This document shows positions 33,435 to 45,411 of a stretch of 64,000 nucleotides of DNA, in pieces. Under the pieces are notes generated by a model. The model searched no databases. It was given only the letters and a program-made list of their open reading frames with translations, and was not told where the DNA came from. The first letter of the stretch is position 1; each line of letters starts with the position of its first letter. The DNA comes from Desulfoluna butyratoxydans. Its GTDB lineage: Bacteria; Desulfobacterota; Desulfobacteria; Desulfobacterales; Desulfolunaceae. The DNA is taken from the NCBI RefSeq assembly GCF_900699765.1, contig NZ_CAADHO010000006.1:289770-353769 (forward strand), written 5' to 3'. A program made the translations under genes and the position numbers.

Positions 33435-36371
33435 ATGAAACAACGTAAAATATATCTTATTTTAGTGGCCCTATTCGTGATCCCCCTGCTTTCCTCTGCC
33501 GCAGAATTCGACTTGAGCCCCAACCAGCCGGTACACCCCTTTGTGCCGCTGTCCAACAGAGGGCATACCCTGGCTGACATCACCAGCTCAGGGGAGCTGC
33601 TGGTGCAGATTATCCTGTCGGGGGACATCAACCATTACGACAGCCTCAGGATCCACGCCGACTATGCCGACCACTTTGCCATTTCCCAGGAGCAGGTGGT
33701 GGCCAATTTACCGACATCCAACCTGCATGCCCTTGATACCCTTATTATCCAAGGAAACGACCGGTTGACCGACACGCTTTATCTGATCTCCGAAGCGCCG
33801 AGTCCCCGGGTGCCGCTACCGGGGCCCGCATCTCCCTATGAACTCTTTCTGACGTCCCTGCAGATCTCCAATGCCCAGCTGATCATCGATGACCCCCTGG
33901 TAAGCGATGACTACGTCAACGGGGTGAGCATTCGTTCCATTGAAAGCATTGTGCTTGATGATGCAACCCTCAAGGTGTCCCATATACCCACCAGGGGAAT
34001 CATTAAATTCCCCCGTGCTGCAACCATCACCGCCTCGAGCGGCCAGAACACCATCAACGCGGAGCTCAAATCGAGTAATTCTCTGACGGTTCGCATCCTG
34101 CAAGGCGCGTCTCTGACCCTGGACAACGCCACCAGTATTTTCAGCAGCAGCTCGTCGCAGCTCCTTATGGACCCGGGGAGCCGTCTCGATCTTGCCAATT
34201 CAGAACTGGAGTTGTTTTCCTATGTGTCACAACCGTCTCAGATCACCGGCGCCACCCTTTCACTTAAAGGCTCTTACGGCTCCGGGTCTCCAGTGGACCT
34301 GAACCATTCGCACCTGAGCACAGGCCCTCTTCAGGTGACGAATTCGACCATCCATTTGAACAACAACACCTACCTGCGTTCCTATATCCACAGCGGGGTA
34401 TCCCCTGCCAACGGATCGTTTACCTTTCAGGGGAACAACACGGTACATTTCGGCGACGGCGCCTTTTTGTCGGCGTCCTATGACGACACAGACCTGGTGA
34501 ACGGCACCCTCATCGTGGACGGAGGCACCACGGTTTTTCAACGCAGCTTTACCGGGGTTCCTGCCACCCATCCCGCCCTGAAGGTCTCTCGCCTGAACCT
34601 GATCAACCAGGCCGATGTCACCATTGACGGTGTTCACGGGCTGGATACCCTGGATTCTCTGGACATCAGGGATTCAACGCTCTCGTATTACAACAGCATC
34701 GAGGCGGACCAATTGACCTCCTTTGCCATGCATGACGGCAGGCTTGTGACAAGCCCCATGCGGTTTACCTCACAGCAGTTCACCCTAAGCAACAGCGATG
34801 TGGTGTTGCGTCACCAGCAGGGGGATGCGCTGTCGTCCCTTGATTTCGCCGGTGCTGCAGCCGGGGCGCCCTTTCAGGCCACGGGGAAAAACGAATTTCA
34901 TCTCCGGGTCCTGCCCGGTGGCCAGCCCATTGCACCGGGGTTCAATCAATACAACGACTCCGTGGCCTTTACGGATGTAAACATCACGGGGACGCTCGCT
35001 TTGTCCCTGACCCTTGAGGCCCTGCAGGCAGGCCTTGGTGCCGATGCCTATGCGTCGGGGGGAGCAGCCGCCGACGGGCGTTATGATATGGTATTTTTTG
35101 TCACCAGCACCACGGATGGCGATGCCATTGGGGCCACCCTGGGCGGCAGCATGCCTGCCCTGCTCACGGCCAGGCAGACAGCCACGCCTTCAGCAGACGG
35201 CAAGGTGACGGTGAAGCTGGAGACGCAGCCATACACCACCCTTCTCTCTCACCCGGGCGTGACGACCCCCAATCAGAAAAACGGGATGCAGCTGATGGTC
35301 AACAGCGCCACTACCGGGAATGCCCAGAACCAGGCCGCGCTGAATATGCTGACCAACGACCAGGTGGGGGGCCATGCAGACTTTATCCACGCGGAACCCT
35401 ACTCGTCGTACATGACGGTCTCTTTGGAGCAAATCGATATGATTATCGGTACGGTGATGCGGCATGGGTTTCTTGAGCGCTCAGCAGGGGAAACCATGGG
35501 TCGCGATGGGTTGCCGCAACCGGAAAAGGGGATCTGGTTTGACGCAGGCCACGTGGACGGAAACGTGGACGGTGATGAGCACCTTGGCAATTTTGATTAT
35601 ACCCTCACTGGGTTCACCGTGGGCGGGACCCTTGCCCGTATTGGCGACGGGTTTCTGGGGGGCTATTTTTCCTATGGCCTCCAGGAGATGGACGAGCACG
35701 ATTCTCTTACGGAGAGCTTTGACAGCTCCGTGTATCATCTTGGAGCATATCTCCTGCTCCCGGAACAGAACGGATGGCTCTTTGATGTGCTCCTGGGGTA
35801 CAGCTATGGGGATCATGACTCCAAGCGGTACGTGATGGTGGGACACACGGAGACGGTGCCCGAGGCAAGCTACTCCAGCCACAGCGTCTATACGTCCATC
35901 AGCGCTAAAAAACAGGTGTTTGCCAATGAGGTTCTGGCGCTTTTCCCGGAGCTGGGGCTCAGTTATATTTACTATGATCAGGAGTCGTTCACCGAAAGCG
36001 GCGATTCGAACCTCAGCCTTGCCGTTGATGATGCCGATGCCCAGGCCATTGTGGCCTCTGTGGGGTTGAACATGCAGTTTGCAGGGCTTCCGTTTGCTCC
36101 GAGGGTGTTTCCCCTCTCCTTTATTCGCTACGAGCATGATGTTTACGCAAACAGCAACGAGGCCCACGACATCGACGCCTCCCTTGTCTCTCACCCGGAA
36201 TTCACCCAGGCCTTTGAAGGCCAGAACCGGGGCAGTGACATCATGACTGTGGGCATCGGCCTGGGAAGTTCTCTTTCAAGCCGTGTGCAGGCACGGGGCG
36301 GCGTGCTTTACTCTCTCAATGCCCATGGGGATGAGTGGGGGGCAGGGGTCAATCTTTCCTATGCGTGGTGA
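33435..36371 (+). CDS. Autotransporter (type Va-like) with uncharacterised passenger
   Basis: 978 residues from ATG 33435 (signal peptide IYLILVALFVIPLLSSAA). The passenger, about residues 25-640, is a beta-rich, Asn/Ser/Thr-rich repetitive region (TNSTIHLNNNTYLRS; DTLDSLDIRDSTLSYY) typical of beta-helices, with no catalytic motif that I recognise. From about residue 690 the C-terminal autotransporter beta-barrel appears (GIWFDAGHVDGNVDGDEH; TVGGTLARIGDGFLGGYFSYG; GVLYSLNAHGDEWGAGVNLSYAW), ending in an aromatic residue as barrels do. It is likely surface-displayed. Confidence 0.85.
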   Translation: MKQRKIYLILVALFVIPLLSSAAEFDLSPNQPVHPFVPLSNRGHTLADITSSGELLVQIILSGDINHYDSLRIHADYADHFAISQEQVVANLPTSNLHALDTLIIQGNDRLTDTLYLISEAPSPRVPLPGPASPYELFLTSLQISNAQLIIDDPLVSDDYVNGVSIRSIESIVLDDATLKVSHIPTRGIIKFPRAATITASSGQNTINAELKSSNSLTVRILQGASLTLDNATSIFSSSSSQLLMDPGSRLDLANSELELFSYVSQPSQITGATLSLKGSYGSGSPVDLNHSHLSTGPLQVTNSTIHLNNNTYLRSYIHSGVSPANGSFTFQGNNTVHFGDGAFLSASYDDTDLVNGTLIVDGGTTVFQRSFTGVPATHPALKVSRLNLINQADVTIDGVHGLDTLDSLDIRDSTLSYYNSIEADQLTSFAMHDGRLVTSPMRFTSQQFTLSNSDVVLRHQQGDALSSLDFAGAAAGAPFQATGKNEFHLRVLPGGQPIAPGFNQYNDSVAFTDVNITGTLALSLTLEALQAGLGADAYASGGAAADGRYDMVFFVTSTTDGDAIGATLGGSMPALLTARQTATPSADGKVTVKLETQPYTTLLSHPGVTTPNQKNGMQLMVNSATTGNAQNQAALNMLTNDQVGGHADFIHAEPYSSYMTVSLEQIDMIIGTVMRHGFLERSAGETMGRDGLPQPEKGIWFDAGHVDGNVDGDEHLGNFDYTLTGFTVGGTLARIGDGFLGGYFSYGLQEMDEHDSLTESFDSSVYHLGAYLLLPEQNGWLFDVLLGYSYGDHDSKRYVMVGHTETVPEASYSSHSVYTSISAKKQVFANEVLALFPELGLSYIYYDQESFTESGDSNLSLAVDDADAQAIVASVGLNMQFAGLPFAPRVFPLSFIRYEHDVYANSNEAHDIDASLVSHPEFTQAFEGQNRGSDIMTVGIGLGSSLSSRVQARGGVLYSLNAHGDEWGAGVNLSYAW

Positions 36372-36515
36372 TGGTGCAGATGAGCCCGTCTCCTTGTTGA
36401 AAAAGAACAGAATTTACAAAAGTCCGACAACACGGTAAAGAGCTGATCGCCATCCCCGCATTGGCATATTGTGGCCACGGGGCGCTGGCCCGGCTCTCCT
36501 TGCAGGATGTGTTGT

Positions 36516-37253
36516 ATGAATGATTACCTGATCATGGCCCTTTTCTGGGGCCTCGGCGGCCTTGTGAACGGCATCGCCGGTTTTGGCTGCGCCCTTGTGG
36601 CCACCCCCCTTGCCACCCAGTTCATCGAGCTTCCCATAGCGATCCCCGCCGGAACCATCATCGGCCTTGCCATGAACATGCAGATGGGGCTTACCTTTCG
36701 CAAATATGCAGACTGGGACCGGCTGCGACCGCTGATATTCGGCGCCTTTCCCGGTGCCCTCACCGGCGTGACCCTCATGAAAAAACTCCCCGGCGATACC
36801 CTGAAACTCGCCATGGGGATTTTCCTTATCACCTACGCCCTCTGGGGCCTCTTTTTCGAAGGCGCCTCGCGGCGCGTGGTCTCCAAATACTGGGGCGTCC
36901 TTGCGGGCTTCTCCTCGTCGGCCATCGGAACCTCCTTCGGCATGGGCGGACCCCCCACCATTGTCTATACCTCCCTGACCGGCTGGCGGCAGGAGCAGAT
37001 CAAGGCAGGCATCGGCAGCTTTTTCATGTGTGCAGGCATCATCATGATCACGGCCCAGACCCTGGCAGGCCTCCAGAGCACCGCCTCCGTCACCCTTGCC
37101 ATGGTGGCGGTTCCCTCTGCCGTCTCCGGGGGCTGGATCGGCATTCGCATCTCCCGGCTCATCGGAGACTTTTCCTACCGGAAGATCCTCTTCTCCCTCC
37201 TGGGGGCCATGGGGTGTATGATCCTGTACAAAGCGACAATGGTGCTTTTGTAA
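36516..37253 (+). CDS. TauE/SafE family sulfite or organosulfonate exporter
   Basis: About 245 residues from ATG 36516, with about eight hydrophobic segments. Family hallmarks are the N-terminal GLVNGIAGFGCALVATPL and the internal repeat GTSFGMGGPPTIVYTSLTGW. TauE/SafE members move sulfite, sulfoacetate or similar anions across the inner membrane; the substrate cannot be told from sequence. It is followed by a good terminator. Confidence 0.88.
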   Translation: MNDYLIMALFWGLGGLVNGIAGFGCALVATPLATQFIELPIAIPAGTIIGLAMNMQMGLTFRKYADWDRLRPLIFGAFPGALTGVTLMKKLPGDTLKLAMGIFLITYALWGLFFEGASRRVVSKYWGVLAGFSSSAIGTSFGMGGPPTIVYTSLTGWRQEQIKAGIGSFFMCAGIIMITAQTLAGLQSTASVTLAMVAVPSAVSGGWIGIRISRLIGDFSYRKILFSLLGAMGCMILYKATMVLL

Positions 37254-37287
37254 GGCCATGCCTTCCACAGTCAACATCAGAAAAAAA

Positions 37288-37320
37288 GGCCTCCGGCGGA
37301 CCTGCCGGAGGCATATTTTT
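37288..37320 (+). terminator. Rho-independent terminator of the TauE/SafE gene
   Basis: GCCTCCGGC-GGACCT-GCCGGAGGC, a nine-base-pair stem, is followed by ATATTTTT. It starts 35 bases after the stop. The stem resembles dispersed repeat family A, suggesting a repeat co-opted as terminator. Confidence 0.7.
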
Positions 37321-37441
37321 GGCTTTGACTCTGAGCCCTCTTGCCCCTGTCGTTCATCCGACTTTAATCATAGAAGGCCTGTTTTTGTAGGTTTTACTTT
37401 TGCGCCGGTCCTAAGGCGATACGGACGTTCTGGGAGTTTTT

Positions 37442-37993
37442 ATGAAACAGGTGATTCTGGTTGCTGTGGTGATGTGTGTTTTGTCCCCCTTTGCCGTGGG
37501 CTATTGCCGGGAAAACAGCCCGGCTCTTGAATTTATATATGGAAACGGCCATGCCTTTACCGTAAGGACGCCTGAGGGCTGGGTATCGGACAGCCCCTCT
37601 GCCCGGGCGTTCGACCTCCTGTCTTTTTTCTGTCCTGCCCATGCCGTGACCAAGACCGAGACCTATCTCTATGCCCAGGCCTGGGACAAAGCAGACCGGT
37701 CCCAGACAATTCAAGACTTTATTGAGTCAGATCTAAACGATTTTAAAAACCAGCAACACAGCCTGTCCTTCACCAGGAAAAAATCGGCCATAAAGCCTCC
37801 GTGCACTGCCTCATGGCATTACACTTTTTCAGGCATTGACGGGGGGTACAGAGAGGATATCGTGTACATGGAGACGGAGCACTCCTTTGCTGTGCTGGTG
37901 TATTCGTCAAACAGCAAAGCAAACTACGACAGGTACATGCCTGTGTTCGACGGGTTTGTGAGGTCGTTTCACTTCAGGGATGCCCAAGAATAA
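37442..37993 (+). CDS. Secreted unknown protein
   Basis: 183 residues with a signal peptide (KQVILVAVVMCVLSPFAVGYC). The mature part is a small alpha/beta protein (FTVRTPEGWVSDSPSARAF; TASWHYTFSG; EDIVYMETEHSFAVLVYSS). The pattern recalls PsbP/DUF-type domains that begin TPEGW, but I cannot assign it. Exported, function unknown. Confidence 0.7.
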   Translation: MKQVILVAVVMCVLSPFAVGYCRENSPALEFIYGNGHAFTVRTPEGWVSDSPSARAFDLLSFFCPAHAVTKTETYLYAQAWDKADRSQTIQDFIESDLNDFKNQQHSLSFTRKKSAIKPPCTASWHYTFSGIDGGYREDIVYMETEHSFAVLVYSSNSKANYDRYMPVFDGFVRSFHFRDAQE

Positions 37994-38125
37994 GGGGTGG
38001 TGTAACAATAAACACATTGATTGTGTATGGGGTTTGGAAAAAAGGGGCTTTCAGGATACATGGGTATCTTTTTCACGGTCTCTTCGGGTTAACGCTTTGA
38101 TCAAGGCAACGTGTACAGGATAGCG

Positions 38126-38902
38126 ATGAAAGAATTTCCAATAGAACACATGAATGCACGAATGCGGTATCATGATTTACCAGGCAACGAGACACCGATT
38201 CTTTTTATTCACGGGTTGGGTTGCGCCTCGTCCCTTGATTATCCCCAGGTTTCGTCAATGCCCCACCTGGCAGGTCACAGACGCATTTTGATCGATCTGT
38301 TGGGAACTGGGTACAGCGATAGGCCGGACCACTTTGGCTACTCCCTTAATGATCATGTGGATTACCTTGAAGCGTTTGTTCGTTTTTTGGATGTGGACCG
38401 GTTTATTGTCTTTGGACACAGCATGGGTGGGGCCATAGCGATTTCCCTTGCAGCCAGGTGCGGGAAACAACTCAAAGGGATCATACTCAGTGAGGCCAAC
38501 CTGGATTCAGGAGGAGGCTACTACAGCAAAAAAATCGCATCGTATGGTGAAGAGGAGTATGTTGCTGGAGGGCATGCTGAAATGATCCGGGAAAACAAGG
38601 GCTCACCCAATGAAAACTGGACGGCCAGTCTATTGGTGAGTTCTCCTGAAGCTGTTTACAGGGAATCAAGGTGCCTGGTGGAGGGACAAAACCCGAGCTG
38701 GCGTCAGTTGCTGTACTCCCTTGAAGCCCCGAAAACGTATATTTTCGGTGAAAAATCGCTTCCCGACCCAGACGTCGAGACCTTGAAAAAAGAACAGATC
38801 CATATTGAAATCGTAGAGGATGCCGGGCACTCAATGGCCTGGGATAATCCCAAAGGACTGGCCGCCGCCATAAAAAGAGGCATCGACCGAATAACGGACT
38901 GA
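38126..38902 (+). CDS. Alpha/beta hydrolase
   Basis: 258 residues with the alpha/beta-hydrolase_1 pattern: oxyanion segment LFIHGLGCASS, nucleophile elbow GHSMGGAIAI, late acid (IFGEKSLPDPD) and catalytic histidine in DAGHSMAWDNP. The start is ATG 38126 with AGGA five bases upstream; a GTG at 38111 is the alternative. The substrate is unknown. It is followed after 46 bases by an HD phosphohydrolase gene, perhaps in the same transcript. Confidence 0.85.
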   Translation: MKEFPIEHMNARMRYHDLPGNETPILFIHGLGCASSLDYPQVSSMPHLAGHRRILIDLLGTGYSDRPDHFGYSLNDHVDYLEAFVRFLDVDRFIVFGHSMGGAIAISLAARCGKQLKGIILSEANLDSGGGYYSKKIASYGEEEYVAGGHAEMIRENKGSPNENWTASLLVSSPEAVYRESRCLVEGQNPSWRQLLYSLEAPKTYIFGEKSLPDPDVETLKKEQIHIEIVEDAGHSMAWDNPKGLAAAIKRGIDRITD

Positions 38903-38948
38903 GTGCTGTTTGTGCAGAGGCCCGGAAAGAAGAAGCAGGAAAATAAAC

Positions 38949-39560
38949 ATGGAATATGATCAGATTATCGCGTTTCTCAAAGAAGTTGAAACCTTCAAGA
39001 CCTGTGAACGAACATGCCGCACGACCCGTACAGAGCGCCCTGAAAGCGATGCCGAGCACTCGTGGCACCTGGCCCTGTTTCTCATGCTCATTGAAAACGA
39101 GCTCGAAGGTGTCGATCGCATGAAACTCCTCCAGTTGGCCCTGATCCATGATCTCCCGGAGATTTACGCGGGGGACACGAACCCGTACAGGGGCAACACC
39201 GATGACAAGGAAGAAAACGAGAAAAAAGCAGCCAAAAAGCTCTTTTCCAAGCTGCCTGCAGCACTTGAAACCAAACTGTCCGGCCTGTTCGCCGAGTACA
39301 TGGCCCAGGAGACCGCAGAGGCAAAAGTCGTCAAATCCGCAGACAAGCTGATGCCTCTGATCCAGAACCTGTGCACCAACAAGACCCACTCCTCCTACAG
39401 GAAACTGTCGGTGACCCATGAAGAAGTGAAAGCGTACATGGGCCCGTATTTTCAATCCGGGGGCATGTTGAAAGCCTTCTATGATAAGCTGCTCACGGAA
39501 GCACGGGAAGACGGTGTGTTCCATGGTGGGAAAGAAAATCAGTTAAGCTCAGGAAAATAG
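38949..39560 (+). CDS. HD-domain phosphohydrolase (YfbR/HDDC2-like)
   Basis: 203 residues. HD signature: H of AEHSWHLALF, HD of LIHDLPEIYAGD and a later Asp (SADKLMPL) match the metal ligands of YfbR/HDDC2 5'-deoxynucleotidases (dNMP dephosphorylation, cytoplasmic). The start is ATG 38949 with AGGA eight bases upstream. Confidence 0.85.
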   Translation: MEYDQIIAFLKEVETFKTCERTCRTTRTERPESDAEHSWHLALFLMLIENELEGVDRMKLLQLALIHDLPEIYAGDTNPYRGNTDDKEENEKKAAKKLFSKLPAALETKLSGLFAEYMAQETAEAKVVKSADKLMPLIQNLCTNKTHSSYRKLSVTHEEVKAYMGPYFQSGGMLKAFYDKLLTEAREDGVFHGGKENQLSSGK

Positions 39561-39618
39561 AGTAGATAAAGATGTGTATGGTATTTTACTGATTGATGCC
39601 GGGGGTGAATCTTATGAG

Positions 39619-39653
39619 TGGGTTGAGGGTTGAGGGCTGAGGGTTGAGGGTTA
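39619..39653. repeat. Short tandem repeat (GGGTTGA)n
   Basis: Five tandem heptamers GGGTTGA with one variant unit (GGGCTGA), ending GGGTTA, in the spacer after the HD gene. Confidence 0.85.
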
Positions 39654-39757
39654 ACTTTTAGTTAAGATTCGGGTGTTTGTGACGTTTTTAAAAAGGGTGA
39701 ATTGCTTTTTTATACCTTGCCAAAGTCTATAATATATGCAATTTGTAGGTGTCGTTT

Positions 39758-39832
39758 GGCCTTGTAGAAAAGAAAAAGGACGGCGAGGGCTGCCACCCCA
39801 TATCCGTCCTTTTCTTTCAACCAAACAAGGCC
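39758..39832. repeat. Long imperfect hairpin
   Basis: The left arm (GGCCTTGTAGAAAAG, AAAAAGGACGG) pairs with the right arm (CCGTCCTTTTCTTTC, ACAAGGCC) around a loop of about 20 bases. The outer and inner blocks pair well, with bulges. It marks the entry into the AT-rich interval. Confidence 0.7.
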
Positions 39833-40464
39833 ATCAAGGCAGATAGCCCGAATGATAGATTCACAACTCTCATTTAAAGGTCTGTCTGCCCCTTGTCAAC
39901 CTTTAACCGAGAGGTATTTAATGAAGTTGCTCTTATTTATGGTTGTTGCGAAGGAATTTCTTGTTGCATTGACCAATGCTTTGGATTTACTTTTCCATGT
40001 AATCCCCCTTTTTATGTAACCCAAATGGGGTAGCCTTTTTTTTACTGAGACTGCCCCTCCAACCGACCGCTGTTCTACCTGCTTTCTCCTCATACTTGGG
40101 TGTTCCCTACCTCACATAAATCCTCTCATTTTGAAAAATGTAAACGCGATACATACCACCTGTATGAGGCACCTCAAACAACCCATTGCCCATTTTAAAA
40201 ACGTTACACCACTGGGAAGAAGAATGTGATTCCGGTTTTCATTCATAAGATCCCTTGACACAGTTTGCTTCCCCAGTTATTAAGCAGTATAAAATTTTAA
40301 TGTCTGTTGTTCCTAACTTTTAATTAATTAAAGAACGGTCCTGGTCAAATACGAAATTGGTTTCTTGTTAATGTCGATTTAGTTGCTCTATTAATGATAA
40401 TAAACAGACAGTTGTGTGTTTGATTAAAGTGTGGTCGCTCTCACATCATTTACAATGGAGAAGC
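39833..40464. other. AT-rich spacer without a supported gene
   Basis: About 630 bases of noticeably lower GC than the rest of the window. A minus-strand frame at 39896-40093 encodes a basic 65-residue peptide with no ribosome site or recognisable family, so I do not call it. The base composition continues into the lipoprotein gene and suggests imported or decayed DNA. Confidence 0.45.
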
Positions 40465-41007
40465 ATGAAGAAAAGTATTCTCGCAATTGCCATTTTTCTT
40501 AGTTTATTTTTATCAGCTTGCTCAACAACCTTACCGATAAATTATGTTCCAGCGTCTTCAATAAATGGTGATGGAGAAATATCGGTGGGTACAATTCATT
40601 ATATTCCTTATGAGCAAGGTAAAGTTGCTGAAAACCAGTTCCAGCAAGCAGAAGGCTCTTTGGGGTTTATATATCTATCTGATCCAGTGACTGATCTAAT
40701 TAAAACTGCCGTGCGTAAAGAATTAATCGCAGGAGGTTTCACTGTAGATGATAATTCGGATTTTGTTATCGAAGCTGATGTTACGAAATTTTTATACGAT
40801 TGGATTGGCTTTGTAGAAGTAGATTTTTACTTAAATATTAATTTTCAAATCCGCAACAAGTCCGGAGAAGTTTTATTTGCACATAATACGGCCGCACATC
40901 AAAAAGCCCCTAAAACAATGGCGCAAGACACAGAAGCTGTTCGAGCAGCTATTTCGAAGTGTATAGATGAATTTTTTCTGGAAGCACATTCAAAGCAATG
41001 GCTTTGA
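40465..41007 (+). CDS. AT-rich lipoprotein, YajG-like
   Basis: 180 residues beginning with a lipoprotein signal peptide and lipobox (ILAIAIFLSLFLSACS, Cys about residue 19). The mature part has the YajG-like layout of small outer-membrane lipoproteins (DPVTDLIKTAVRKELIAGGF; DFVIEADVTKFLYDWIG; FYLNINFQIRNKSGEVLF). The codon use is strikingly AT-rich compared with the neighbours, which points to horizontal acquisition. Start: ATG 40465 with GGAG four bases upstream. A clear terminator follows. Confidence 0.8.
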   Translation: MKKSILAIAIFLSLFLSACSTTLPINYVPASSINGDGEISVGTIHYIPYEQGKVAENQFQQAEGSLGFIYLSDPVTDLIKTAVRKELIAGGFTVDDNSDFVIEADVTKFLYDWIGFVEVDFYLNINFQIRNKSGEVLFAHNTAAHQKAPKTMAQDTEAVRAAISKCIDEFFLEAHSKQWL

Positions 41008-41125
41008 TATTTAATTGTATCAATAGGTGATAGCAGGCGTTTACGTGTTGTGGTTAAGCCCGCACCCACTTATATTGAATGATCCAAGAATCAAACACAG
41101 TATCATTTAAAATTCTGTTAGTTTT

Positions 41126-41162
41126 AACCCGCTCCGGATAGATTTCTGTAGCGGGTTTTTTT
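41126..41162 (+). terminator. Rho-independent terminator after the lipoprotein gene
   Basis: AACCCGCT and AGCGGGTT form an eight-base-pair stem around a 17-base loop, followed by a T run. Confidence 0.85.
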
Positions 41163-41352
41163 ATGTCGCTTCTGTATCAGGATAGTTGTCATTTCCTATG
41201 AAGCTGTATAAAGCAAATCGGGGCAGGTTTGCAAAACCAGCATATAGAGCAGAGCTCATTCAACATATGTTGCCGCCGGAGGCATGGTTTTTTTTGTATG
41301 TTTTATTCTTGCGTGGGCCCCAGAGAGCCGCTGCCCTGCTGTACCTTTTCCG

Positions 41353-41679
41353 TTATAGGATGACGTTTGTGAGAAATTGTATGGACAGCTCAAGGGCCTG
41401 ACATGTTATGGGCCCGCAGAGGTGAGGCGGGTTATCGGGGTGAAATCCTTCGGGTCTCAGGACGCTGCATTGCAGGCTGGCAAAGCGTTTCTCAAAAGCG
41501 GTGGAAAAGCGGTTGCACTGATCAGAGATCTCAGAGTCCGGGATACTGTGTTTTCTTCCCCAGATACCTATAAACATGAGGGTGCCGGAGACCAGCCCGC
41601 AGAGAGCGCCGTGTTTAGCGGCACCGGGCAGTCCAATGGCGGAGCTGATCACCTGCTCATCAAGGGGGATCTCAAACAC
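41353..41679 (-). pseudogene. Truncated C_GCAxxG_C_C-type redox protein remnant
   Basis: The minus strand encodes GALCGLVSGTLMFIGIWGRK, a CNRFSTAFEKRFASLQC segment and LRPEGFHPDNPPHLCG. This matches the C-terminal two thirds of putative redox-active C_GCAxxG_C_C proteins of anaerobes. Upstream the frame continues in family-like sequence (DFNYTTTTLKILAEVF) but meets an in-frame TGA near 41730. There is also no Cys where the first family cysteine should be, and no ribosome site. It looks like a decayed gene; a short functional form starting at GTG 41679 is possible. Confidence 0.5.
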
Positions 41680-41968
41680 TTCCGCCAGTATTTTTAGCGT
41701 TGTCGTTGTATAGTTGAAATCGTCTTTTCAGTAATACGTGTTGACTCGGTCTTTCACAAATGTGTCTGTTATCATGGTTCGATTCGAATGGTGTGTGTCG
41801 TTATCAGGCTGTCATGGCCAACCTTTCTGTGGGGTGGCGATTTTTTTCTATTTTTTTACCGAACCATGTATCATAAGAGAAGCCGTTTTTAGCAGCATGG
41901 AACAATGGCTGGGATTGCCAATCTTACTCCTCTCCTTTACTCGTGAAGCTTCTGGAAATTTTATGGTT

Positions 41969-42169
41969 CTAATGCATGGAGATGAAACCGCTTTTGTCCT
42001 TCTTTTTTTCCGAAACAGGCAAAAAGCACATCAGGTTCAGAGCCGGGACAACAATCATGACAAAAATAAGAAAGACATCCCTGTCACTCCACGGAGAAGA
42101 GAGCTGCGTTAACATCAGAATCGCGATGAAAAATTGAATGGTGTTTGCGATCAGTGCGAAAATAGTCAT
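41969..42169 (-). CDS. Small two-span membrane protein
   Basis: 66 residues from ATG 42169, with GGGAGGG six bases upstream. Two membrane segments (IFALIANTIQFFIAILMLTQL and DVFLIFVMIVVPALNLMCFL) are joined by a short polar loop, with a basic tail (SEKKKDKSG). No family recognised. The gene is isolated. Confidence 0.6.
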   Translation of the reverse strand: MTIFALIANTIQFFIAILMLTQLSSPWSDRDVFLIFVMIVVPALNLMCFLPVSEKKKDKSGFISMH

Positions 42170-42690
42170 TTTTTCCCTCCCGTTGAAATTGTGACGATGT
42201 TTGCTTCGTGAAAAGGGGTGCTTCCTGGGGCTGGAACATGCATACATGCCCTGGCCGTCTCAGTCATCTCCCTCCTCCTATGTCAATTCCATAATCAGGT
42301 GAGCTGTGCCGTATTCAAAGGGTCGATATGGAGCGGTAGCCGGATCGCCATGCTTTGAAAGTAAATACTATTTGATTTGATCTCAGTTATTGGAATGAGA
42401 CCACAGTTTGTAAGGCAAAGCAAGCGTGGAACGGCGTGTTTTTGGTCGGGGGGCAGAATAATCTGAGTGGATATGGGAACGGGGTGGCGTTTTCAGCAGC
42501 AAATGGAGCCATATCCCGCTAGTCCACCAGATGACGTGGCGTTTACTCTGATACAGGTGTCATTGAGGTGAAAGGGGCGTGGTGGGGGGGCGATGATGGT
42601 CATGTCCCTGTGACATGTTGGGCGTGCTTACGTATCTCCATGGCGATCATTACGGATAAGCCTTTGTTGTTTCAGGAACGAAGGCGGATT
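42170..42690. other. Intergenic region without a recognised feature
   Basis: About 520 bases. I see no supported gene, structural RNA or promoter motif. Confidence 0.4.
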
Positions 42691-42731
42691 AGACTTTTTA
42701 GCCCCCGGCAGGGTCGCCGGAGGCTTTTTTG
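42691..42731 (+). repeat. Dispersed repeat family A, short copy
   Basis: GACTTTTTAGCCCCCGGCAG followed by GGTCGCCGGAGGCTTTTTTG. The CCGGC/GCCGG hairpin with T run would terminate plus-strand transcripts; it also abuts the 3' end of the convergent aconitase gene. Confidence 0.7.
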
Positions 42732-42740
42732 TTGGAAAAA

Positions 42741-45395
<2,655 letters not shown>

Positions 45396-45411
45396 AGGTT
45401 GCCTCCTTGCA

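Noticed and set aside
39896-40093. 65-codon basic minus-strand frame
   Set aside because: It recalls mobile-element fragments by its basic composition, but no motif or ribosome site supports a call.
41377-41697. 106-codon plus-strand frame
   Set aside because: The opposite strand contains recognisable C_GCAxxG_C_C sequence; this frame is its shadow.
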